A DNA stretch of 5,144 nucleotides, taken from NCBI GenBank assembly GCA_022822245.1, contig JAJECB010000365.1, positions 1-5,144 of the forward strand. The letters run 5' to 3'. Each line of letters begins with the position of its first letter. Within the stretch, counting starts at the first letter, position 1. This stretch comes from Gammaproteobacteria bacterium. GTDB taxonomy: Bacteria; Pseudomonadota; Gammaproteobacteria; HK1. The notes under the pieces were generated by a model. That model was not told where the DNA came from, ran no database searches, and was given only the letters and a program-made list of their open reading frames with translations. This document shows, in pieces, positions 1 through 5,144 of the stretch. Made by a program: the position numbers and the translations under genes.

Positions 1-2
1 CG

Positions 3-413
3 CTGGCCGAGGCGATGGAGATCTCCGCGGTGCGCATGCCCCCGGAGGAGGACGAGTTCGCCTGGGCGGGGCTTGGCAAGCGCGCCGCGGAGCGCGTGCG
101 GCCGGCCCGGGTGGCGGGAGCGGCGGCCGCGCTCGAGTGCACGCTGGACAGCGTCACCCCGGTGGGGAGAAGAAACCACATGGTGCTCGGGCGCGTGGTG
201 CGCTACCACGTGAGCGAGGCGGTGTGGCGCGAGGGCCGGGTCGATCCCTCCCGCTACCGCCCCATCGGGCGTCTCGCCGGGCATTACTGCGAGCAGGGCC
301 GGCGATTCCGGATGCGCCGGCCGGAGTTCGCAGCGCTTCGCGAGCACGGCGCCGCGGGCGCCGCCCGGCTCACCGAGCGTACCCCGCTCCCCGATCCCGA
401 TTCGACGGAGTGA
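3..413 (+). CDS. Flavin reductase-like domain protein (DIM6/NTAB type), C-terminal part
   Basis: The frame is open from the left edge of the window, so the gene begins upstream and 136 residues of its C-terminal part are visible. The ATG at 15 is internal, because the preceding codons (Leu-Ala-Glu-Ala) already fit the family. Seen: a segment reading ALECTLDSV, then NHMVLGRVV (174-200), then the tail pattern YRPIGRLAGHYC (about 261-296). This order (substrate/FMN-pocket strand, the H-x-x-x-x-G-x-V-V strand, and a Pro-hxGR-x-x-G-x-Y closing segment) is typical of flavin-reductase-like FMN-binding proteins of about 200 residues. Members bind FMN and many reduce flavin with NAD(P)H, often for a partner monooxygenase; the precise role here is unknown. 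A 200-base gap separates it from the ABC operon, so co-transcription is uncertain. The family call is fairly firm and the substrate is not. Confidence 0.82.
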   Translation: MAEAMEISAVRMPPEEDEFAWAGLGKRAAERVRPARVAGAAAALECTLDSVTPVGRRNHMVLGRVVRYHVSEAVWREGRVDPSRYRPIGRLAGHYCEQGRRFRMRRPEFAALREHGAAGAARLTERTPLPDPDSTE

Positions 414-613
414 GCTGACGCCCGGCTCTGCGGCGTAGGCGGCGCAACGGGGGCGGTCGCCGTCCGCCCCATCCCTGACGGGGACGGGAAGGCGGTCGCG
501 GATCTCCGGCGCGCCCGTGGGTCGGTGCGGCACGTGACGCGCTTCGCCTGCGGGCCGGCCTTGTCCTCGGCCCCTGTCTTGACGAGAATGTCCGGCTGCC
601 TCGCGCGAGTTCC
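414..613. other. Non-coding leader region with GC-rich inverted repeats
   Basis: This is the gap between the flavin-reductase gene and the first ABC gene. I see no gene in it. It holds two overlapping inverted repeats: a 7-bp pair GGGGCGG/CCGCCCC (450-456 with 464-470, 7-base loop), and CCGTCC/GGACGG (460-465 with 482-487). They share bases and cannot form together. Neither is followed by a T run, so neither is a classical intrinsic terminator. A CACGTG palindrome lies at 531-536. In DNA this GC-rich such short inverted repeats also arise by chance. Confidence 0.4.
561..589 (+). promoter_or_regulatory. Weak sigma-70-like promoter candidate for the ABC operon
   Basis: TTGTCC (561-566) matches the -35 consensus at 4 of 6 bases. 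GAGAAT (584-589) matches the -10 consensus at 4 of 6, and the spacer is exactly 17 bases. Transcription would begin near 596 and leave a leader of about 18 bases before the ATG at 614. An alternative -35, TTGACG at 579-584, has no reasonable -10 at the right distance. Matches this poor are common by chance, so this is only a candidate. Confidence 0.2.
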
Positions 614-2548
614 ATGTCCGTCCCCGCCGCTACCGACACCCCCGATCGAACGCTCGCCCTCGTGCCGGACTCGGTGCGCACCCGGCGCACCGCGGTCGCT
701 TTCGACGCCGGAGTGCTGCTGCGCATCACCCGCATGGCGATGGCGCATCCCTGGCGCATGGGGCTCGGATTCGCCGCCACTCTGTTCGCGGCCGCGGCGC
801 AGCTCGTCATCCCGCAGCTCATCGGCGAGGCGGTGGACCACGCCCAGAGCCTCCTCTCGGCGGCCGCCGACGAGGCCGGGGCGCGGGAGGCGCTCGTTCG
901 GGCCGCCACGCTGATCCTCGTGACCTCGGTCCTGCGCGGGCTCTTCACCATGATGCAGAACTACCAGGGGGAGGCGGTGGGGCAGCTCATCGGCTACCAC
1001 CTGCGCCTTGCGCTCTACGCCAAGCTCCAGAGCCTCTCCTTCAGCTACCACGACCGGGTGCACACCGGGGACCTGATGACGCGGGGCATTCTCGACGTCG
1101 AAGGCGTCAAGCTGTGGGTGAGCACGGGACTCTTTCGGGCGATGCTGCTGGTGATCCTGGTCGGCGGCGGGGCGTGGCTGCTGATGTCGATCGACTGGGT
1201 GCTCGGATGCGTCGCGCTCAGCTTCGTGCCCTTCGTCGCGGTCGGCGCCTCGCTCGCCCGGCTGCGGCTGCGCCACCTGTGGTACGCGCTGCAGGAGGAG
1301 CTCGCGGTGCTGACCAGGGTGATGGAGGAGAACCTCGGCGGCATCCGAGTGGTGCGCGCCTTCGTGTCCCAGCGCTTCGAGATGGCCCGATTCGACGCCA
1401 TCTCCGGTCGCGCGCTAGCCATCGCGCACCAGCGTATCGATCTCTTCGTGAAGAGCACCACGACGATGACCTTCGCGTACTTCGTCTCGATGGGCTTCGT
1501 GCTGTGGGCCGGGGCCGGCAAGGTGATGGCGGGGGAGCTGACCATCGGAGAGCTCGCTTCCTTCCTCGCCTTCATGGCCATCCTCCAGATGCCCGTCCGC
1601 CAGATCGCGTGGACGGTGAACTCGGTGGCGCGGACCTCGACCTGCGGCGGGCGCCTCTTCGAGGTGCTCGACCTCGAGCCGGAGATCCGGGATCGCCCGG
1701 ATGCACGCAAGCTCGAGGTCGTGAACGGGGCGGTCCGCTTCGAGAACGTGTCCTTCCGCTACCGGAAGGAAGGCACGGGACCGCCGGTGCTCGAGGACGT
1801 GAGCTTCGAGGTTCACCCCGGGCGGGTCACCGGAATCGTGGGCCCGCCCGGGAGCGGGAAGTCGACGATCGCCCACCTCCTCCCCCGCTTCTACGACGTC
1901 GACGACGGGAGAGTCACCATCGACGGCCAGGACGTGCGGGACGTGACCCTGGCGTCCCTGCGTCGACACGTGAGCGTGGTGCAGCAGGATCCCTTCCTGT
2001 TCACGGCCGCGATCGACAACAACGTGAACTACGGCGACCCGTGGGCGGAACGGAGCACCGTCCGGCGGGCCACCGAGGCGGCGCAGCTCAACAAGTACGT
2101 GGAGCAGTTGCCGGAGGGCTACGAGACCCTGGTCGGGGAGCGCGGGGTCTCCCTCTCCGGCGGGCAGCGCCAGCGCCTCGCGATCGCGCGGAGCGTGCTC
2201 CCCACCTCGAGCGTCATCGTCTTCGACGACTCCACCGCGGCGGTCGACGCCGCCACGGAGCGCCAGATCCACGAGGCGCTTGCCGACGTGACCCGTGACC
2301 GCGCGATCATCGTCATCGCCCACCGCCTCTCCTCGGTGATGTACGCCGACGAGATCCTCTTCCTCGATGAGGGCCGCATCGTCGAGCGCGGCGCCCATGA
2401 CGTCCTCGTCGCGCTCGGCGGGCGCTACGCGGCGCTCTACGCGCTCCAGACCCGGATGAGCGAGGGCGAACCGGAAGCGGAAAGGGAAGCGGAACGGCAG
2501 GTGGAAGAGGAAGTGGAAGTGGAAGTGGAAGTGGAGCGGAGCGGATGA
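614..2548 (+). CDS. Heterodimeric ABC exporter subunit with degenerate ATP site (TM287/BmrC-like)
   Basis: A complete 644-residue half-transporter of the type IV (ABCB-like) exporter fold, acting in the inner membrane. Seen: predicted membrane helices at about residues 49-70, 95-118, 172-192, 194-214, 285-305 and 313-335, then an ATP-binding domain from about 370 to 600. Its motifs are Walker A GPPGSGKS (410-417), Q-loop Gln458, signature LSGGQ (514-518), Walker B ending in Asp538, D-loop AAVD (542-545) and switch His570. Asp539 replaces the usual catalytic Glu. From known heterodimeric exporters, this marks the subunit whose own Walker motifs form the non-hydrolytic site while its intact LSGGQ completes the partner's active site. 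The C-terminal 31 residues are a Glu-rich, Glu-Val alternating tail beyond the normal domain end. ATG 614 is the best start: no upstream in-frame ATG or GTG was found, but the ribosome-binding site is poor. The operon continues into the next gene by a 4-base overlap. The substrate (drug, lipid or other) is unknown. Confidence 0.93.
   Translation: MSVPAATDTPDRTLALVPDSVRTRRTAVAFDAGVLLRITRMAMAHPWRMGLGFAATLFAAAAQLVIPQLIGEAVDHAQSLLSAAADEAGAREALVRAATLILVTSVLRGLFTMMQNYQGEAVGQLIGYHLRLALYAKLQSLSFSYHDRVHTGDLMTRGILDVEGVKLWVSTGLFRAMLLVILVGGGAWLLMSIDWVLGCVALSFVPFVAVGASLARLRLRHLWYALQEELAVLTRVMEENLGGIRVVRAFVSQRFEMARFDAISGRALAIAHQRIDLFVKSTTTMTFAYFVSMGFVLWAGAGKVMAGELTIGELASFLAFMAILQMPVRQIAWTVNSVARTSTCGGRLFEVLDLEPEIRDRPDARKLEVVNGAVRFENVSFRYRKEGTGPPVLEDVSFEVHPGRVTGIVGPPGSGKSTIAHLLPRFYDVDDGRVTIDGQDVRDVTLASLRRHVSVVQQDPFLFTAAIDNNVNYGDPWAERSTVRRATEAAQLNKYVEQLPEGYETLVGERGVSLSGGQRQRLAIARSVLPTSSVIVFDDSTAAVDAATERQIHEALADVTRDRAIIVIAHRLSSVMYADEILFLDEGRIVERGAHDVLVALGGRYAALYALQTRMSEGEPEAEREAERQVEEEVEVEVEVERSG
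2501..2538 (+). repeat. GGAAGT hexanucleotide repeat at the end of the first ABC gene
   Basis: Four perfect tandem copies of GGAAGT occupy 2509-2532. They are flanked by degenerate copies on the left (the purine-rich stretch from about 2471 contains several GGAAGC/GGAAAG variants) and GGAGCG on the right. In the reading frame of the first ABC gene the unit encodes Glu-Val, giving an alternating EVEVEVE tail just before the stop. A unit of six bases keeps the frame whatever the copy number. The last degenerate unit supplies the GGAG that precedes the next start codon. Confidence 0.85.
2533..2547 (+). promoter_or_regulatory. Ribosome-binding site and overlapping start for the second ABC gene
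   Basis: GGAG at 2533-2536 stands 8 bases before the ATG at 2545, which is good Shine-Dalgarno spacing. It lies inside the coding end of the first ABC gene. The ATG shares bases with the upstream TGA (ATGA, 2545-2548), the usual arrangement for translational coupling and matched amounts of two subunits. A second GGAG at 2538-2541 is only 3 bases from the ATG and is less likely to be used. Confidence 0.7.
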
Positions 2549-4428
2549 AGGTCGCCGCGGCAGCGAACCCCGCGCTCCGGCCCCCGCGGGCGGTGGTCGG
2601 CTCGCAGATCTCCTTCGAGGAGGAGATGTTCGGCGCCGCCTTCGACGGGCGGGTGGTGCGGCGCTTCTGGGCCTTCGTGACACCCTATCGCCGGCGGGTC
2701 TGGATCGGAGTGGCGGCGGTGCTCGTCTTCACCCTCACCCAGGTCGCGATCCCGCTCGTGCTGCGCTACGCGATCGACGACGCGATCGTGGCCGGCGATG
2801 CCGGCCTCGAGGCGCTGCGCCTCATCGTCATCGCGTTCTTCGCGGTCGTCGGGCTCAACTACGCCTCCAACTTCATCCAGGAGCTCGTCGTAGGACGGAT
2901 CTCGGGAAGCGTGCTCTTCGATCTGCGCCGCGCGATGTACCGGCACCTGCAGCACGTCTCCCTTTCCTTCATGGACCGGACCGAGGTGGGCCGGCTCATG
3001 TCCCGGCTCCAGGGCGACGTCAACGCGCTCCAGGAGTTCCTGGAAACCTCGATCTTCGCGATCGGCGACTTCGTGCTCCTCATCGGCATCGTCACCGTGC
3101 TGCTCGCGCTCGACCTCGAGCTCGGCCTGCTCACCCTCTCGGTGCTTCCGGTCCTCGTCGCGGTGCGCATCGTCTGGCTGCCCCGGGCCCGGCGCGCCTT
3201 TCTGCGGGCGCGCGAGACGAGCTCGATCGTGAACGGCGCCCTCGCGGAGAACGTCCACGGCATACGGACCATCCAGGAGATGGGAAGGGAAGCGGTCAAC
3301 TTCGAGCTCTTCGACGAAAAGGCGAAGGACAACCTGCATGCGCACCTTCGCGGGTCCAAGTTCTCGAGCGTCATGATCCCCATCGTCGACACCCTGACCG
3401 GCATCGCGATGGCGGTGGTGATCGTGGTCGGGGGCGGCATGGTGCTCGGGCAGGAGCTCGAGCTCGGGGTGATGGTGGCGTTCCTGTTCTACGTGCAGCG
3501 CTTCTTCGACCCCATCCGCTCGCTTACCATCCAGTACAGCATCATGCAGCGGGCGATGGCGGCGGGGCAGCGCATCTTCGAGGTGCTCGACGTGCCCGTC
3601 GAGGTGCGCGACCGGCCCGACCCGGCCCGGCTGCCGCGCGAGGCGCGCGCCATCGAGCTCGACGACGTGACCTTCGGCTATGCGCCCGGGCATCCGGTGC
3701 TGCGCAACGTGAGCCTGAAGGTCGAGCCGGGGGAGACGGTGGCCCTGGTGGGGCCGACGGGATCGGGAAAGACGAGCATCACCGCTCTCGTCCATCGCTT
3801 CTACGACGTGTGGAGCGGGGCGGTCCGGATCGGTGGACGCGACGTGCGGGACGTGCGCCAGAGCGACCTCGGCGCGCACGTCGCGATGGTGCTCCAGGAG
3901 CCGTTCCTCTTCACCGGCAGCGTCTACGACAACATCCGCTACAACCGGGCGGACGCCACCCGGGCGCAAGTGGAGGCGGCGGCGCGCGCGGTCGGCGCCC
4001 ACGAGTTCATCGGGCGGCTCCCCGAGGGCTACGACACGGTGCTCGACCAGCGCGGCGCGAACCTCTCGCTCGGCCAGCGCCAGCTCCTGAGCTTCGCCCG
4101 CGCCCTGGTCGCGGATGCCCCGATCCTCGTGCTCGACGAGGCGACGGCCAACGTCGACAGCTACACCGAGCGCCAGATCCAGCGGGCGCTCGCGCGCCTC
4201 CTCGCCGGAAGGACCGCCATCGTCATCGCCCACCGCCTCGCCACCATCCGGGGGGCGGACCGCATCTTCGTACTTCGCGACGGAGAGCTCGTGGAGCAGG
4301 GCACCCACGACGAGCTCGTCGCGCAGGGCGGACTCTACGCGCGCCTCAACCGCCTCAACTACGCCTCCTTCGACGACCTCGCGGCCGGCGAGGAGGGGAG
4401 CAGCGCCGCCGCTCCGTCCGGAACCTGA
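2545..4428 (+). CDS. Heterodimeric ABC exporter subunit with catalytic Glu (TM288/BmrD-like)
   Basis: A complete 627-residue half-transporter, partner of the preceding gene. Seen: an N-terminal acidic segment (FEEEMFG, 24-30) ahead of the first helix, membrane helices at about 52-72, 92-114, 168-188, 191-211, 277-302 and 309-330, and an ATP-binding domain from about 365 to 595. Its motifs are Walker A GPTGSGKT (403-410), Q-loop Gln451, signature LSLGQ (507-511), Walker B ILVLDE with Asp531 and catalytic Glu532, and switch His563. Leu509 in the signature replaces the first Gly of LSGGQ, and the segment before it (VLDQRGAN) is also unlike the partner's VGERGVS. In known heterodimers (TM288, BmrD) this combination means that this subunit's Walker motifs and the partner's LSGGQ form the hydrolytic site. 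The start is fixed by the GGAG and the ATGA overlap. The inferred role is ATP-driven export across the inner membrane; the cargo is not identifiable. Confidence 0.94.
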   Translation: MKVAAAANPALRPPRAVVGSQISFEEEMFGAAFDGRVVRRFWAFVTPYRRRVWIGVAAVLVFTLTQVAIPLVLRYAIDDAIVAGDAGLEALRLIVIAFFAVVGLNYASNFIQELVVGRISGSVLFDLRRAMYRHLQHVSLSFMDRTEVGRLMSRLQGDVNALQEFLETSIFAIGDFVLLIGIVTVLLALDLELGLLTLSVLPVLVAVRIVWLPRARRAFLRARETSSIVNGALAENVHGIRTIQEMGREAVNFELFDEKAKDNLHAHLRGSKFSSVMIPIVDTLTGIAMAVVIVVGGGMVLGQELELGVMVAFLFYVQRFFDPIRSLTIQYSIMQRAMAAGQRIFEVLDVPVEVRDRPDPARLPREARAIELDDVTFGYAPGHPVLRNVSLKVEPGETVALVGPTGSGKTSITALVHRFYDVWSGAVRIGGRDVRDVRQSDLGAHVAMVLQEPFLFTGSVYDNIRYNRADATRAQVEAAARAVGAHEFIGRLPEGYDTVLDQRGANLSLGQRQLLSFARALVADAPILVLDEATANVDSYTERQIQRALARLLAGRTAIVIAHRLATIRGADRIFVLRDGELVEQGTHDELVAQGGLYARLNRLNYASFDDLAAGEEGSSAAAPSGT

Positions 4429-4601
4429 AGCGGCGAAGACGCCCGGCCGGGATACCGGACCGGCAACGGCGGACTCGCGATGGCGCTGCGCCAGGGCCGG
4501 AGCGTCCGTCGCGAACGCCGATCGGACGTGACCTCGTTCGCCTTGTGCGGAACGTCAAGCATCCGGGGCCGATGGTCGGCCGCGAACCCCTCCGGGGGAT
4601 T
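4429..4601. other. Convergent intergenic region, no gene seen
   Basis: This spacer lies between the end of the ABC operon (+) and the end of the puuE-like gene (-). I find no credible gene in it on either strand. It holds a 10-base palindrome CCCGGCCGGG (4442-4451) and a short hairpin option CCGG-GATA-CCGG (4447-4458). Neither has a T run on either side, so termination here, if it occurs, would be factor-dependent or rely on GC-rich stems alone. Confidence 0.5.
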
Positions 4602-5006
4602 TCAGCCGGCGGGAGCCGGCAGATCCACTCGCTCACGCCAGTGGCGGGCGATCGCGTCGCGCCGGGCGATCCAGACGCCCTCGCGCGCGGTCACGGCCGC
4701 GAGCAGCCGGTCGAGGCCCGCGATCCGGCCCGGTCGCCCGATGATGCGAAGGTGCAGGCCGACCGACATCATCTTCGGTGTGCGTTCGCCTTCGCGCCAC
4801 AGCCACTCGAAGGCGTCGATGCAGTGGCACGCGAAGTCCTCGGCGTGGTCGAAGCCGCGCCCCGCCTGGAAGCGCATGTCGTTGGTGTCGAAGGCGTAGG
4901 GGAGCACTACATGGGGCCGCGCCGCGACCTCGACCACGTTTGGGAGGTCGTCGTCGTAGGCGTCGGAGTCGTAGGCGAACCCGCCGTGCTCGACGAGGAG
5001 CCGCCA
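4602..5006 (-). pseudogene. puuE: puuE-like allantoinase / polysaccharide deacetylase family gene, 5' part lost to an insertion
   Basis: On the minus strand 134 codons are readable down to a TGA (4604-4602). Family-typical segments in order are RLLVEHGGFAYDSDAYDDDL, then LPYAFDTNDMRF, then PKMMSVGLHLRIIGRPGR, then VWIARRDAIARHW near the end. This is the C-terminal part of the PuuE-type polysaccharide-deacetylase family, whose characterised members hydrolyse allantoin to allantoate in purine/ureide breakdown; related paralogues may act on other substrates. Full proteins are about 300 residues, so roughly the first 170 are missing. The frame does not end at the GTG at 4937: the homology runs on past it to about 5006 and meets a TAG at 5009-5007, exactly where the base composition changes. 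A short hairpin GCCGGC-GGGA-GCCGGC (4605-4620) lies in the last codons. Read as a gene disrupted by the insertion sequence; an assembly join in a repeat is the alternative. Confidence 0.8.
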
Positions 5007-5144
5007 CTAGTGTCCCAAGAATTAGTATAGCAATTTCAATTGGTTAGACGTATCGTGAGGTTCGGTCAAGCTCTCCGGAGCTGTAAGTATCTGTAATAGT
5101 GGGGTTTTTTCAAACAAGGTCAAGCTCAGGACCTGCATGATTGT
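5007..5144 (-). mobile_element. Insertion sequence, one end only (transposase 3' side)
   Basis: From about 5007 to the right edge the sequence holds 59 G or C in 138 bases (43%), against the strongly GC-rich DNA to the left. The change coincides with the break in the puuE-like gene. The outer end reads CTAGTGTCCCAAGAATTAG on the plus strand, and a transposase-like frame stops 13 bases inside position 5009, the compact layout usual for insertion sequences. The exact outer boundary lies within about 5004-5010. The opposite end, terminal inverted repeats and target duplication are outside the window. Confidence 0.7.
5022..5144 (-). CDS. Transposase, C-terminal 40 residues (IS4-like, tentative)
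   Basis: An open minus-strand frame enters from the right edge and ends with TAA at 5024-5022. It reads MQVLSLTLFEKTPLLQIL near the edge and closes with SNQLKLLY. The LFEKTP segment and the Asn-Gln-Leu-x-Leu ending resemble the C-termini I know from IS4-family transposases of the DUF4372-containing group. This is recognition from memory, not a search. The catalytic DDE residues are not in the window. The stop lies only about 13 bases from the inferred element end. Its AT-rich codon use differs clearly from the host genes, as expected for an acquired element. Confidence 0.6.
   Translation of the reverse strand, partial: TIMQVLSLTLFEKTPLLQILTAPESLTEPHDTSNQLKLLY

Noticed and set aside
284..1276. 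Minus-strand 330-codon frame spanning the leader and the start of the first ABC gene
   Set aside because: It overlaps two supported genes, and its composition is low-complexity and typical of GC-rich antisense frames.
1415..2683. Minus-strand 422-codon frame over the first ABC gene, with a Phe-His repeat
   Set aside because: It is a shadow of the ABC gene. The Phe-His run is just the complement of the GGAAGT repeat, and there is no domain.
2309..4239. 21-base identical stretch in both ABC genes (2309-2329 and 4219-4239) as a recombination repeat
   Set aside because: It encodes the conserved switch-histidine region at the same place in two paralogues, so shared ancestry and codon bias explain it.
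2437..4308. Long 623-codon open frame on the minus strand across the second ABC gene
   Set aside because: It is antisense to a gene with intact ABC motifs, is dominated by His, Asp, Arg and Glu without any recognisable domain, and is the frame kept open by G/C-rich third codon positions.
4605..4620. GCCGGC-GGGA-GCCGGC hairpin as a terminator for the puuE-like gene
   Set aside because: It lies inside the last codons and is not followed by a T run on either strand.
4480..5030. Plus-strand frames across the puuE-like remnant
   Set aside because: The minus strand carries clear family homology over the same bases, while the plus frames are Arg/Ser-rich and featureless.
5101..5111. Run of T (six A on the coding strand) as a programmed frameshift site of the transposase
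   Set aside because: It lies near the extreme C-terminus, where a shift would change only a few dozen residues, and the zero frame already ends with a family-like tail.

Overview
The window is a GC-rich bacterial chromosome segment with strong G/C preference at third codon positions. This suits a high-GC proteobacterium, but nothing here fixes the genus. Four coding regions are supported on homology-level patterns. From left to right these are the 3' end of a flavin-reductase-domain gene (+), two full-length overlapping ABC exporter half-transporter genes (+), and the 3' part of a puuE-like allantoinase/polysaccharide-deacetylase gene (-). The last gene is cut at about 5004-5010 by the end of an AT-richer insertion sequence, whose transposase C-terminus (-) runs off the right edge.

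The centre of the window (614-4428) is a two-gene operon. Both proteins have the layout of six membrane helices followed by a nucleotide-binding domain. The stop codon of the first overlaps the start codon of the second (ATGA, 2545-2548). The two differ at the residues that distinguish the halves of heterodimeric exporters of the TM287/288 and BmrCD type. The first has Asp in place of the catalytic Glu after Walker B but a perfect LSGGQ. The second has the catalytic Glu but an altered LSLGQ signature. They should therefore assemble as a heterodimer with one working and one degenerate ATP site. The cargo cannot be read from the sequence. The end of the first gene carries a GGAAGT hexanucleotide repeat that encodes an alternating Glu-Val tail and leads straight into the ribosome-binding site of the second gene.

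To the left, 414-613 is a non-coding leader with GC-rich inverted repeats and a weak promoter candidate. To the right, 4429-4601 separates the ABC operon from the convergent puuE-like gene and holds no gene and no classical terminator. From about 5007 the base composition drops to 43% G+C (59 of 138 bases), which marks the insertion sequence.

I see no convincing undescribed system. The points most worth a second look are the asymmetric ATP sites, the hexamer repeat at the gene junction, and the insertion sequence that interrupts the puuE-like gene.
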